Below are positions 45,516 to 53,967 of a stretch of 64,000 bases of DNA, in pieces (the first letter of the stretch is position 1; the number at the start of each line of letters is the position of its first letter). Origin of the DNA: JADJSS01 sp046329815. Its GTDB lineage: Bacteria; Bacteroidota; Bacteroidia; Chitinophagales; JADIYW01. The stretch is taken from assembly GCA_046329815.1 (NCBI GenBank), contig JAXLTY010000001.1:62001-126000 (forward strand), written 5' to 3'. The notes under the pieces are model-generated. The model was not told the origin of the DNA and ran no database searches. It saw only the letters and a program-made list of their open reading frames with translations. Made by a program: the position numbers and the translations under genes.

Positions 45516-46076
45516 GTGAACGAGCAAACGCTACAACAATACGAAACAGTTTTTTCTAACTGCAAGCAAATTTTCCTGAAAAAGACGCAGGATTACGGTA
45601 CTTCGTGGCGCATTTTACGTGCACGTTCTATCACGGATCAGATCTATATTAAAGCGAAACGCATCAGAACAATTGATGAAGCAGGCGAACAACGCATCGG
45701 CGACTCAATAGAATCGGAATTTTTAGGCATCGTGAATTACGGCATTATTGCATTGATTCAACTGCAGTTAGAAACAAAAAAAGACGTTGCTATAGAATTA
45801 CCTAAAGATTTAGCTGAAAACCTGTACAACGAGCAGTTTTTAATTATAAAAAATTTATTTGTAGCAAAAAACCACGATTACGGCGAAGCATGGCGCGATA
45901 TGCGCATCAGTTCATTTACCGACCTGATCTTGTCAAAACTGCATCGCATTAAACAAATTGAAGAAAACAAAGGCCAAACGATTATTTCAGAAGGCATCGA
46001 CGCCAATTATATGGATATTGTAAACTATGCTGTTTTTGCTTTGATAAAAATGAGCGAAGCATCATTCAGCATTTAA
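45516..46076 (+). CDS. DUF1599 protein with internal duplication
   Basis: The 186-residue protein consists of two copies of one helical module. Copy 1 (about 12-85) has KTQDYGTSWRILRARSI and FLGIVNYGIIALIQL. Copy 2 (about 108-182) has KNHDYGEAWRDMRISSF and YMDIVNYAVFALIKM. The fold is likely all-alpha, and a nucleotide-pyrophosphohydrolase-like role is possible but unproven. The start is GTG at 45516 (an ATG two bases earlier is followed by a stop). Confidence 0.85.
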   Translation: MNEQTLQQYETVFSNCKQIFLKKTQDYGTSWRILRARSITDQIYIKAKRIRTIDEAGEQRIGDSIESEFLGIVNYGIIALIQLQLETKKDVAIELPKDLAENLYNEQFLIIKNLFVAKNHDYGEAWRDMRISSFTDLILSKLHRIKQIEENKGQTIISEGIDANYMDIVNYAVFALIKMSEASFSI

Positions 46077-46109
46077 AAAATTAGTACACAGCTTTTAAAA
46101 TTACACGTT

Positions 46110-47348
46110 ATGGATTTAATTACATTAATAGGAATATTTTTTGCAAGCGCACTGGTGCTTACTGCAATTGAAAAATTTGTCTTTAAGATCACGAACTTAC
46201 CGGTTAATTTCTTAAGAAACTTTGTTGGTGTCTGGTTTATTTTTTCAGGTGTTGTAAAAGCGATCGATCCGACAGGAACAGCCATTAAAATGGAAGAATA
46301 TTTTGAGATCTTTCAAAATTATGTTCCTAAATTAAATTTTCTTTGGGAATTTTCAGCGCATCATGCTTTAGCGATTTCTATTTTCATGATTATTTTAGAA
46401 ATCTATTTAGGTATCGCGCTGATATTAGGCACATGGAAAAAACTAACCATTTGGTTATTGGTTTTATTGATCTTGTTCTTCACGTTCTTAACCGGTTTCT
46501 CCGCAAAAACAGGCAAAGTAACCGATTGTGGCTGCTTCGGTGATTTTATTAAATTAGCGCCGATACAATCTTTCTACAAAGATTTGTTGTTAACTGCTTT
46601 GATCTTTGTTATTTTATTCGGACAAAAATCAATCAAAGAAATTTTCGGCAAAGTGTTGAACAGAGTTTTGTTAGTTGTATTCACCATTGCTGCAATTGTT
46701 TTCACGTACAGAAATATTTATTACGAACCGATTAAAGATTTCAGACCATATACTATCGGCACTTCTATTCCTAATTGTTTGAAGTTGCCGCCAAATGCAA
46801 AAAAATCAATCATCAATTTAGTATATACTTATAAAAACAACAAAACCGGAAAATTAAAAACATATCCGCCAAATCAGTTTCCGGATGCTGCTGAATATGC
46901 AGACTGGACATTTGTAAAACGCGAAGATGTTCTAGTACAAAAAGGCGATGAACCGAAGTGTAAAGATTTTAGAATTTCTGATTCAAATGGTTCAGACCAG
47001 ACAGCTATGTTCTTTGAAGAACCGGAAGCTATTTTCTTTATTATTTCGCCTGATTTGAAAAAAGCGAATATCGATGGTCTTAAAAAAATAATTGGTATTA
47101 CAGAAGATGCGGTGAAAGATGGTAAGTATGCATTTGTGATTTCCGGAAATGCTGCGACTGAAGTAGAAGCATTAAAGCAAAAAGTGAAAATGCCATACGA
47201 TGCATATAACATGGATCCAACTGCCTTGAAAACCATCATGCGTTCAAATCCAGGTTTATTGATTTTAAAACAAGGAAAAATTTTAGCAAAATATCATTAC
47301 AACGAATTGAAAGATTATGCTGCTATCAAAAAATCAGTTTTAAAATAA
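46110..47348 (+). CDS. DoxX/MauE-like membrane protein (BT_3928 family)
   Basis: The 412-residue protein has a DoxX-like bundle of four helices in its first 190 residues with a conserved DCGCFGD motif (CxC near residue 140). One more helix follows, and then a soluble domain (about 205-412) with thioredoxin-like features but no CxxC. MauE-type proteins take part in redox maturation of exported proteins, but the role here is not established. It follows the DUF1599 gene by 33 nt. Confidence 0.82.
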   Translation: MDLITLIGIFFASALVLTAIEKFVFKITNLPVNFLRNFVGVWFIFSGVVKAIDPTGTAIKMEEYFEIFQNYVPKLNFLWEFSAHHALAISIFMIILEIYLGIALILGTWKKLTIWLLVLLILFFTFLTGFSAKTGKVTDCGCFGDFIKLAPIQSFYKDLLLTALIFVILFGQKSIKEIFGKVLNRVLLVVFTIAAIVFTYRNIYYEPIKDFRPYTIGTSIPNCLKLPPNAKKSIINLVYTYKNNKTGKLKTYPPNQFPDAAEYADWTFVKREDVLVQKGDEPKCKDFRISDSNGSDQTAMFFEEPEAIFFIISPDLKKANIDGLKKIIGITEDAVKDGKYAFVISGNAATEVEALKQKVKMPYDAYNMDPTALKTIMRSNPGLLILKQGKILAKYHYNELKDYAAIKKSVLK

Positions 47349-47434
47349 AATGAACATCGTGTGAATTGAAAATGGGTTTAGTTTTATTGTAAAATCTTTA
47401 TATCTTTATTCAATTACATTACTTTTAGATTTTA

Positions 47435-48493
47435 ATGCTCAAATTCATTCTCAATAAATTCTTTTACGGCATACTGGTATTGCTTGGTGTTGTGTTCATC
47501 ATTTTTGCCTTATTCAATATCTTACCGGTCGATCCTGCGCGACTTACATTAGGTCAGCGCGCCGATGTAGAATCTGTTGAAGCAATCAACAAAGAATTGG
47601 GTTTAGACAAACCAAAGATTGTTCAGTTAGGTTTGTATTTAAATGATCTGTCGCCAATTGCAGTACATGATAAAGACGCAAAAACGCAAGAAAAATATGA
47701 TTACATAAAACTACTTTCTTTTAAAGAAAAAGCATTAGTATTAAAAGCACCATACTTACGCCGTTCCTATCAGACGAAAAAAGAAGTTGGAAAAATTTTA
47801 AAAGAAGCATTGCCACAAACGGTTATTTTGGCCTTTTCTGCTATGCTTTTCGCCAGTGTGATTGGTATCTTTTTAGGTGTGATTGCCGCCGTGAAACAAC
47901 ATTCCTGGTTTGATAATGTAGCCATGTCTTTATCGGTTTTAGGTATATCGGTTCCGTCTTATTTTTCAGCCATTATTTTAGGTTATTTATTTGGAATCGT
48001 ATTACATAAATACACAGGCCTGGATCACATTGGCGATTTGACATACATTGATGATTACGGTAACAAGATTATCTTGTATAAAAATTTAATTCTGCCAACA
48101 TTAGCACTAGGTTTGCGTCCAATCGGTACTATTTTCCAGTTGACTCGCAGTGCAATGCTGGATGTTTTAACGCAAGATTTTATTCGCACAGCTCGCGCAA
48201 AAGGTTTATCGAATGTAGTGGTATTATTCAAGCACGCATTGCGTAACGCGCTGAATCCGGTAATAACTACTGTTTCAGGTTGGTTTGCTTCTTTATTGGC
48301 AGGTGCCTTTTTTGTAGAAGTAATTTTTGATATTAAAGGACTTGGCTATACGGCAGTAGATGCTTTACAGAAATTTGATTTTCCAATAGCAATGGGTTCT
48401 GTTTTGTTTACAGCAACCGTTTTCATTGTAGTTAATTTTTTAGTAGATATTTTATATGCTGTTTTAGATCCGCGAATCAGGATTGGGAAATAG
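47435..48493 (+). CDS. Orphan Dpp/Opp-type ABC transporter permease
   Basis: The 352-residue permease has six predicted helices and the EAA-loop signature DFIRTARAKGLSNVVVLFKH. The C-terminal NPVITTVSGWFASLLAG is typical of DppB/OppB. A charged insertion (about 65-125) lies between helices 1 and 2. No second permease, ATPase or binding protein is adjacent on either side, so it would have to pair with subunits encoded elsewhere. Confidence 0.88.
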   Translation: MLKFILNKFFYGILVLLGVVFIIFALFNILPVDPARLTLGQRADVESVEAINKELGLDKPKIVQLGLYLNDLSPIAVHDKDAKTQEKYDYIKLLSFKEKALVLKAPYLRRSYQTKKEVGKILKEALPQTVILAFSAMLFASVIGIFLGVIAAVKQHSWFDNVAMSLSVLGISVPSYFSAIILGYLFGIVLHKYTGLDHIGDLTYIDDYGNKIILYKNLILPTLALGLRPIGTIFQLTRSAMLDVLTQDFIRTARAKGLSNVVVLFKHALRNALNPVITTVSGWFASLLAGAFFVEVIFDIKGLGYTAVDALQKFDFPIAMGSVLFTATVFIVVNFLVDILYAVLDPRIRIGK

Positions 48494-48499
48494 GTGCAA

Positions 48500-48582
48500 G
48501 TTATAAGTTATAGGTTATAAGGCAAAATCTATTGTAACATCTAACAAATAACATCTAACAAATAACGTATAACAAATAACGC
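48500..48582 (+). repeat. Heptanucleotide array, two opposed blocks, before shikimate kinase
   Basis: Block 1 (48500-48520) is three GTTATAR heptamers. Block 2 (48534-48582) is seven heptamers of the form nTAACnn: gtaacat, ctaacaa, ataacat, ctaacaa, ataacgt, ataacaa, ataacgc. It ends 3 nt before the ATG at 48586. GTTA and TAAC are complementary, so the blocks can pair every 7 nt as an interrupted hairpin around a 13-nt spacer. Confidence 0.75.
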
Positions 48583-48585
48583 AAA

Positions 48586-49095
48586 ATGCTTATTTTCTTA
48601 ATCGGTTTTATGGGTTGCGGCAAATCTTACGTTGCACGAAACTTAGCACCTATTTTGGAAACCGATTATATAGATTTAGATAAATACATCGAGTATCATG
48701 AAGAACTAACTGTAAAAGAAATTTTCGAGCAAAAAGGCGAAGATTATTTCAGAATGCAGGAACATCGATTTATTGAACAAGTAGAGCCAACAGAAAACTT
48801 AATTATAAGTACCGGCGGTGGCGCACCTTGCTTTTTTAACAACATGCAACTGATGAATGAAAAAGGATTGACGATTTATTTAAACAGGAATAAAGAAAAA
48901 ACAATAGAACGACTATTACGCGGACAGCACAAGCGACCACTGATTGCAAATTTAAATAAAGACGAACTGGAAAAGTTTTATGATGAAAAACTAGCATCAA
49001 GAAAACATTTTTACGAACAGGCAAAACTGCACACCGGCGATGCTGAAGTAGAAGAAATAGCGGCCAGGATTTTAAAATATTATTCTAAAAGTTGA
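48586..49095 (+). CDS. aroK: Shikimate kinase
   Basis: This 169-residue P-loop kinase phosphorylates shikimate in the aromatic amino-acid pathway. Walker A is GFMGCGKS (7-14). The shikimate-binding Asp is in DYIDLDKYIE. FRMQEHRFI and the Walker B-like STGGGAPC are present, and LLRGQHKRPLI forms the lid. Length is typical. The 5' region is almost entirely the 7-bp array. It converges on the next gene with only 13 nt between the stops. Confidence 0.93.
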   Translation: MLIFLIGFMGCGKSYVARNLAPILETDYIDLDKYIEYHEELTVKEIFEQKGEDYFRMQEHRFIEQVEPTENLIISTGGGAPCFFNNMQLMNEKGLTIYLNRNKEKTIERLLRGQHKRPLIANLNKDELEKFYDEKLASRKHFYEQAKLHTGDAEVEEIAARILKYYSKS

Positions 49096-49108
49096 TTTAT
49101 TTCTTTCA

Positions 49109-50188
49109 TCACAATGCTCCAACAGCACTCACCAATTTTAATACAAATTCACCTTTTTTATTTTTCTTAATAGCATAAGTACAATCTTTTGCCATTCGCA
49201 TCATTGTTTTATTAATTGATGCAATTGTTGCATCTTGAAAAACAACATTCACAGAAAAACGAATAACACTTACATTGCTTACAGCAACATTGGAAAGCGG
49301 CGTTGCATTTGCCTGCATACCATTAAACATTAGGATAAATTTTTCTCCGTTTTCTGAATAAAATGTAGCTGTACCAATCGCAGCCGGATGTGTGTTTGTA
49401 TTTACTGTTGGTGTTGCAGCAGTGGTTTGTGTTTGAGCAGGTGAAGGTTTTCCGCTAAATGTTTGGTCAAAAGCATCGCCTAACGCGTCGCCAAAATCTT
49501 TTGCCGGAACGCCACCAATTGTTGGCGAATGATATTCTTTACTTGGATCAATCTTAACAGAACCTGTTGCGTTTTCAGCTTTAAGCACCGGTGTACCTGT
49601 GCTGTTTGTCGTAATGGTGGTTTGAGCCGGTTGTCCATTGATAAGCACATTTGATGCTGGTTTTGTGACACTAACTTCTGTTGGAGTTATATTTACGCTT
49701 GGTTTGTCTTCAGTGATAATTGTTGTTTTTGGTGTTGTCGCTGAATCTTTTTTTACATCTGTTAAACCTGTTGTTTCGACTGGTTTTGACGACTCTGAAG
49801 GCATTGCTGATTCAATAGATTTTGTTGCAAGTGTCGTATCAATAGTTACTTTTGTTACCGTTTTTAAAAAATAATTCTCTTTTGGATCTTTAGCAATTGC
49901 ATATATTACATCTTTAACAGCAGAACGTGTAACCTTTTTAATGATAGATGGAATCGCATTATTTTCAAACACAATTTTTAAAGATACCGATGAGCCACGA
50001 ATTTCTTTTGCAACCACTATTGCCGCAGGCAGCTTATTCATTTGAATGCCGGCAATGTATAATTTAAATTTGTCGCCGCTCTCGGAAAATACAGTGATGT
50101 TTGCAGGACTAGGTTTTGAATTTTGTGCAAACCCAATTGTAGTTATAAAAAAAACAAATGGAATGAGTGTTCGTAGTTTTGATTTCAT
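49109..50188 (-). CDS. Exported protein with duplicated beta domain and Thr-rich linker
   Basis: The 359-residue protein has a signal peptide (ending GFAQ). Two copies of one domain are visible. Copy 1 (about 28-112) has ITVFSESGDKFKLYIAGIQMN, VSLKIVFENNAIPSI and VIYAIAKDPKENYFLK. Copy 2 (about 270-359) has ATFYSENGEKFILMFNGMQAN, FSVNVVFQDATIASI and CTYAIKKNKKGEFVLK. The linker (about 120-265) is low-complexity Thr/Pro/Val. The module resembles the N-terminal half of DUF4476 proteins. Function unknown. Confidence 0.8.
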   Translation of the reverse strand: MKSKLRTLIPFVFFITTIGFAQNSKPSPANITVFSESGDKFKLYIAGIQMNKLPAAIVVAKEIRGSSVSLKIVFENNAIPSIIKKVTRSAVKDVIYAIAKDPKENYFLKTVTKVTIDTTLATKSIESAMPSESSKPVETTGLTDVKKDSATTPKTTIITEDKPSVNITPTEVSVTKPASNVLINGQPAQTTITTNSTGTPVLKAENATGSVKIDPSKEYHSPTIGGVPAKDFGDALGDAFDQTFSGKPSPAQTQTTAATPTVNTNTHPAAIGTATFYSENGEKFILMFNGMQANATPLSNVAVSNVSVIRFSVNVVFQDATIASINKTMMRMAKDCTYAIKKNKKGEFVLKLVSAVGAL

Positions 50189-50316
50189 ACTTTTTTTGTT
50201 TTCTGGAATTTATTTTAATGACAGTGTTATCAGACGCTAGAAATTAAAATAATAAATTATATGTAAGGTAATAAAAACCAACTAAATCAAATAATATGCC
50301 AATTGTAAATGTAAAA

Positions 50317-50347
50317 AAAGTGGCACACGTATTGCGCGAGCCACTTT
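50317..50347 (-). terminator. Terminator after the Pit transporter gene
   Basis: An 8-bp stem (50317-50324 with 50340-50347) with a 15-nt loop is followed on the minus strand by a run of T from the A tract at 50313-50319. It lies 28 nt past the pit stop. The rest of 50189-50374 has nothing recognisable. Confidence 0.75.
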
Positions 50348-50374
50348 CTATATTTATTCGTTTCTTAAAATTTA

Positions 50375-52045
50375 TTATTTTACAAAGAAGTGAACAACAT
50401 AATATGTTATTGCCGCTAATAATGCAGAAACCGGAATCGTTAGAATCCATGCCCAAAGTAAATTAACAGTAACGCCCCAACGAACTGCACTTAAACGCTT
50501 AGTTGCGCCAACACCAATGATAGCACCGGTTATTGTATGCGTGGTTGAAACAGGAATACCCATTTGTTCGGTTAGAAATAAGGTTGTTGCACCGGCAGTT
50601 TCTGCACATACACCTTCTAATGGTGTTACTTTCGTTATTTTTGTGCCCATTGTTTTTACAATTTTCCAGCCACCACTTAAGGTACCTAAACTGATCGCTA
50701 AATAACAAGAAAGCGGCACCCAATCCGGCATAGCTTTTATGTCCACTATATTTCCATTGGCAATTAATGCAGCAGCGATAATACCCATTACTTTTTGCGC
50801 ATCATTTCCACCATGACCTATACTGAATGCAGCGGATGACAGCAATTGCATTTTCTTGAAATTATTTGCCGTACGTTGTGCACTTGGTTCCTTAATTTTT
50901 TCGGTATAAATAAATGATGCTATAATAATTAACAGCATAGCAATCAAACCAAAACGGATAATTCTGTTGTTACCTTTATCAATTTCTTTTGCCAGATCTT
51001 TTTTTACATCGACACGAACTGCTTTATTGAAATCAGCAATCTGATCCGGTTGAACAGGCACTTTCGCCAACATCATTTCAACCATTTTATCATAACCTAA
51101 CTCATTATGTTTTTTTGCGATTGGTTTTAATGAATCTGCAGCCGCTTTTGCAAACTCATATGCTTGCTTATGCGTTGCATCTTTCTCTGCTAGTATTTTT
51201 AATTGCTTTACCTTAAAGAACAATTTTATTTTATCATCAATGCGTGAAGCAGTTACCATATTTAAATCTACATTCTGAGCAATTTCATTGGTAACATATT
51301 CCGAACCTTTGCTTTCATAATCACTAATATAAGCAAATGCTTTATGCGCGTTTGTGGTTGCTTTATCTAATTTTTCTTGCGTTTTTTCGCGTTCGGCAGC
51401 TTTTTCAGGATCTACTAAATCTTTTTTGTATTTGTCCACGCGGAAAAATTTCTCCACATTTTCATCAATTTTCTTTTCCTGAAAATGAATAAATGTAAAC
51501 CAGATTCCGACGCATGTTAATAATAACACACCACATTTTATCCAAGTATCTTTTTGCATCATTATCAATGTATAGAACATAGAAATTGCCATACCGATTA
51601 ACGGTGCTAATAAAATAAATGATACTGTTTTAATGATCTTTGCGCTGTCAACAATATCTTTTAACGGCACGTAACCACCATTTTTTATAAAAGCGTGTGT
51701 GATAGCGGCGCCGGCAAAACCGCCAATTAATGTATGTGATGAAGATGATGGAATACCATACCACCATGTTAATAAATTCCAGATGATAGCAGCGATAAGA
51801 CCAGAGAAAATAACAGGCAATGTGATAAAACCTTCGTTTACTGTTTTGCCAATTGTGTTCGCAACAGCGTGGTCTTTAAAAATCAGGAAAGCAACGAAGT
51901 TAAAGAATGCAGCCCAAAGCACTGCCTGAAATGGTGTCAGCACTTTGGTAGAAACGATCGTTGCAATGGAGTTTGCCGCATCATGAAAACCATTGATGTA
52001 ATCGAATAAAAGTGCTAACGCGATTATGACTATTAAAAATTCCAT
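50375..52045 (-). CDS. pit: Inorganic phosphate transporter (Pit family)
   Basis: The 556-residue inner-membrane carrier has the two inverted Pit repeats with their signatures: GFHDAANSIATIVSTKVL near residue 20 and GHGGNDAQKVMGIIAAAL near 400. A charged helical insertion of about 180 residues (about 195-375) lies between the halves and likely forms a cytoplasmic coiled coil. Pit proteins import metal-phosphate with protons. The gene is last in a porin-DUF47-pit operon. A 7-bp array separates it from the DUF47 gene. Confidence 0.93.
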   Translation of the reverse strand: MEFLIVIIALALLFDYINGFHDAANSIATIVSTKVLTPFQAVLWAAFFNFVAFLIFKDHAVANTIGKTVNEGFITLPVIFSGLIAAIIWNLLTWWYGIPSSSSHTLIGGFAGAAITHAFIKNGGYVPLKDIVDSAKIIKTVSFILLAPLIGMAISMFYTLIMMQKDTWIKCGVLLLTCVGIWFTFIHFQEKKIDENVEKFFRVDKYKKDLVDPEKAAEREKTQEKLDKATTNAHKAFAYISDYESKGSEYVTNEIAQNVDLNMVTASRIDDKIKLFFKVKQLKILAEKDATHKQAYEFAKAAADSLKPIAKKHNELGYDKMVEMMLAKVPVQPDQIADFNKAVRVDVKKDLAKEIDKGNNRIIRFGLIAMLLIIIASFIYTEKIKEPSAQRTANNFKKMQLLSSAAFSIGHGGNDAQKVMGIIAAALIANGNIVDIKAMPDWVPLSCYLAISLGTLSGGWKIVKTMGTKITKVTPLEGVCAETAGATTLFLTEQMGIPVSTTHTITGAIIGVGATKRLSAVRWGVTVNLLWAWILTIPVSALLAAITYYVVHFFVK

Positions 52046-52051
52046 TTTATT

Positions 52052-52079
52052 GATTTACGATTTACAATGTATGATGTAC
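52052..52079 (-). repeat. Heptanucleotide array before the pit start
   Basis: On the coding strand, four heptamers in register read GTACATC, ATACATT, GTAAATC, GTAAATC. They end 6 nt before the ATG at 52045 and fill most of the 39-nt gap after the DUF47 gene. Confidence 0.6.
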
Positions 52080-52084
52080 AATTT

Positions 52085-52729
52085 TTATGAATATTTAATT
52101 ACAATTGATTCTATAACGTTCGAAGCGTCCTGGCATTTATCAGAAACCAATTCTAACTCTTCGTATAAGTCTTTCATCACGATAATTTTCACCGGATTAT
52201 CTTTGTTATTTTTGATCAAATCGCCCATTGCCTGGTTGTATAAAATATCTACTTTCGATTCGTAGCCATGAATATTCAGACAAGCAGCATTTACTTTATC
52301 TAAGTTTTTCATATTACGCAATTCATAAATGGCAGTTTTCAATGCCAATGCTGCTTCATTATTTAATTCAGCCATTTTTAGCACATACTCATTGAATTCT
52401 ACAAATTCATAGTTCTTCATTTTATTGCCTACTTCATCGATATAATCTACTACGTCATCCATTGCAGCAGCCAATGCATGTATATCTTCTCTGTCGAAAG
52501 GCGTGATGAAATTTTTACTAAGTTCTACATATAAATTATGTACGATGTCATCTGCCTGATGTTCCAAATGTCCTGTTTGTGCTAAGATTTCGAATCTTTT
52601 TGAATCCGTTTCTTTCATTGCCGACAAAAACACTTCGCTTATTTTTACTGAGATATCAGCAGTTTGCTCAAATAGATTTTGAAAGACTTTGTCTTTTGGT
52701 TGAAATAATTTTAAGAATGAAAATGCCAT
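52085..52729 (-). CDS. DUF47/PhoU-like phosphate transport regulator
   Basis: The 214-residue protein is all helix with the PhoU-like pattern: LFEQTADISVKISEVF, HLEHQADDIVHNL, FDREDIHALAAAMDDVVDYIDEVG and LYEELELVSDKCQDASNVIESIV. The E/DxxxD repeats can bind metal ions. DUF47 proteins are almost always encoded next to pit, as here, and are thought to control the transporter. It lies between the porin and pit genes. Confidence 0.92.
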   Translation of the reverse strand: MAFSFLKLFQPKDKVFQNLFEQTADISVKISEVFLSAMKETDSKRFEILAQTGHLEHQADDIVHNLYVELSKNFITPFDREDIHALAAAMDDVVDYIDEVGNKMKNYEFVEFNEYVLKMAELNNEAALALKTAIYELRNMKNLDKVNAACLNIHGYESKVDILYNQAMGDLIKNNKDNPVKIIVMKDLYEELELVSDKCQDASNVIESIVIKYS

Positions 52730-52766
52730 AATATTGATTTTTTATTGTTAGATATTTTATTTACAA

Positions 52767-53915
52767 TCAGAAAGCGAATTGCATTTGAAAACGCCATAAA
52801 CCTGCTAATTTATTAATTGTTTTATTTTGCGAAATTGCGTAGTCTGTTTGTAATTTAAATGCATTTTTGAATACATAATATGCCATTCCGATCGTGTATT
52901 CATTAATAGTATTGATATTACCTGTTTTACCGGAAAAAGAACGATTAAAACGAGCGCCAATTTCTACTTTTTTCTTAAATAAATAAGATGCTGTCAAATA
53001 CAAAGATTGTCCGGCAATATACAAATTATTGTTTTGTGCTTTTTTATAAATATAGCCGCCGGTTGTTGTAAAACCTCTGTATTTCAAAATCGCATCTGCA
53101 AAAACGGTATGCAAATTCTTTCTGGCAGAATCGCCAATTGCATTACCACCGGTTTGACCTTTTTGTAAAGCAGCTTTATTATTAAAATCATAGCCAACAC
53201 CAAATGCAAACTTTGGTTTTTGTTCGCGCTCAAAATCCTGGAAAGTGATGTCGCCATTATTTGCAAATTCGCCTGTTGGCAAGAAATCAAAACGCGCAGT
53301 GTAATCTAAATGCTGAATATCTACCGTTTGGTAATTTCTGCCTTCGCCGGTTGCAAGACTTAAACGTGGTTTGAAAATAAATTTCTTACCAAAGTTTCCG
53401 AAAAACTGAAATCCGAAATCACGGTCTAATCTGAATAAAGCATTGGTCGTTGAACGTTCTACGAAAAACTGTCGTTCTGCAGAAGCTATTTCTTCTCTGT
53501 CGCCAGGCAATTTTCCCTGACCGAATTGTATTGCAAATTGTTTAAAAGGTTTGTAGCGTACATTTCCATCTAATAAAACATTGGCTAATTTCACATCGCT
53601 CGGCGACAAGCTGAGTTGTACGAAATAATCTAATTTATCGTGTAAAAAATAACCTCTGAATTTCATACGAACTCTTCGCATTTGCAATACTGTTGTAGGT
53701 TTTACATCTTTGTCAAATACTTTATTTACATCAATTCTTCCTTGTATCATAACTCCAAAATTGAGCGACATGCTTGAATCCTGATCTGATATCGTCAAAC
53801 CATTTCCAAATTTCAAAGATACGTTTGCGTTGCCTGCTTTTGATTTTAAAGCTACGCCGCAAAAAATCAAAATCAATAGCAATGATTTTTTGCCTGGTGA
53901 AAAAATTGGTTTCAT
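52767..53915 (-). CDS. OprP/OprO-like phosphate-selective porin
   Basis: The 382-residue outer-membrane beta-barrel has a signal peptide (ending KSKAG). The family pattern of alternating strands includes MQGRIDVN-like (MIQGRIDVN), RRVRMKFRGYFLHDKLDYFVQL, QFAIQFGQGKLPGDREE and a C-terminal Phe (FQMQFAF), as needed for Bam insertion. It is the first gene of the phosphate operon. The leader contains a (CA)7 tract 17-31 nt before the start and a terminator-like hairpin further upstream. Confidence 0.88.
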   Translation of the reverse strand: MKPIFSPGKKSLLLILIFCGVALKSKAGNANVSLKFGNGLTISDQDSSMSLNFGVMIQGRIDVNKVFDKDVKPTTVLQMRRVRMKFRGYFLHDKLDYFVQLSLSPSDVKLANVLLDGNVRYKPFKQFAIQFGQGKLPGDREEIASAERQFFVERSTTNALFRLDRDFGFQFFGNFGKKFIFKPRLSLATGEGRNYQTVDIQHLDYTARFDFLPTGEFANNGDITFQDFEREQKPKFAFGVGYDFNNKAALQKGQTGGNAIGDSARKNLHTVFADAILKYRGFTTTGGYIYKKAQNNNLYIAGQSLYLTASYLFKKKVEIGARFNRSFSGKTGNINTINEYTIGMAYYVFKNAFKLQTDYAISQNKTINKLAGLWRFQMQFAF

Positions 53916-53931
53916 CTGTGTTGTTATATTG

Positions 53932-53946
53932 GTGTGTGTGTGTGTG
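53932..53946 (-). repeat. (CA)7 dinucleotide repeat in the porin leader
   Basis: Seven CA units (with one extra base) on the coding strand lie 16 nt before the porin ATG at 53915. Dinucleotide runs of this length are rare in the window. Slippage would change leader length or the distance to upstream signals. Confidence 0.75.
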
Positions 53947-53967
53947 CTGATGTAAAACTTCAGAAAT

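Noticed and set aside
48500..48582. Possible CRISPR array
   Set aside because: The period is 7 bp with no spacers and no cas genes, so it is a short tandem array rather than CRISPR.
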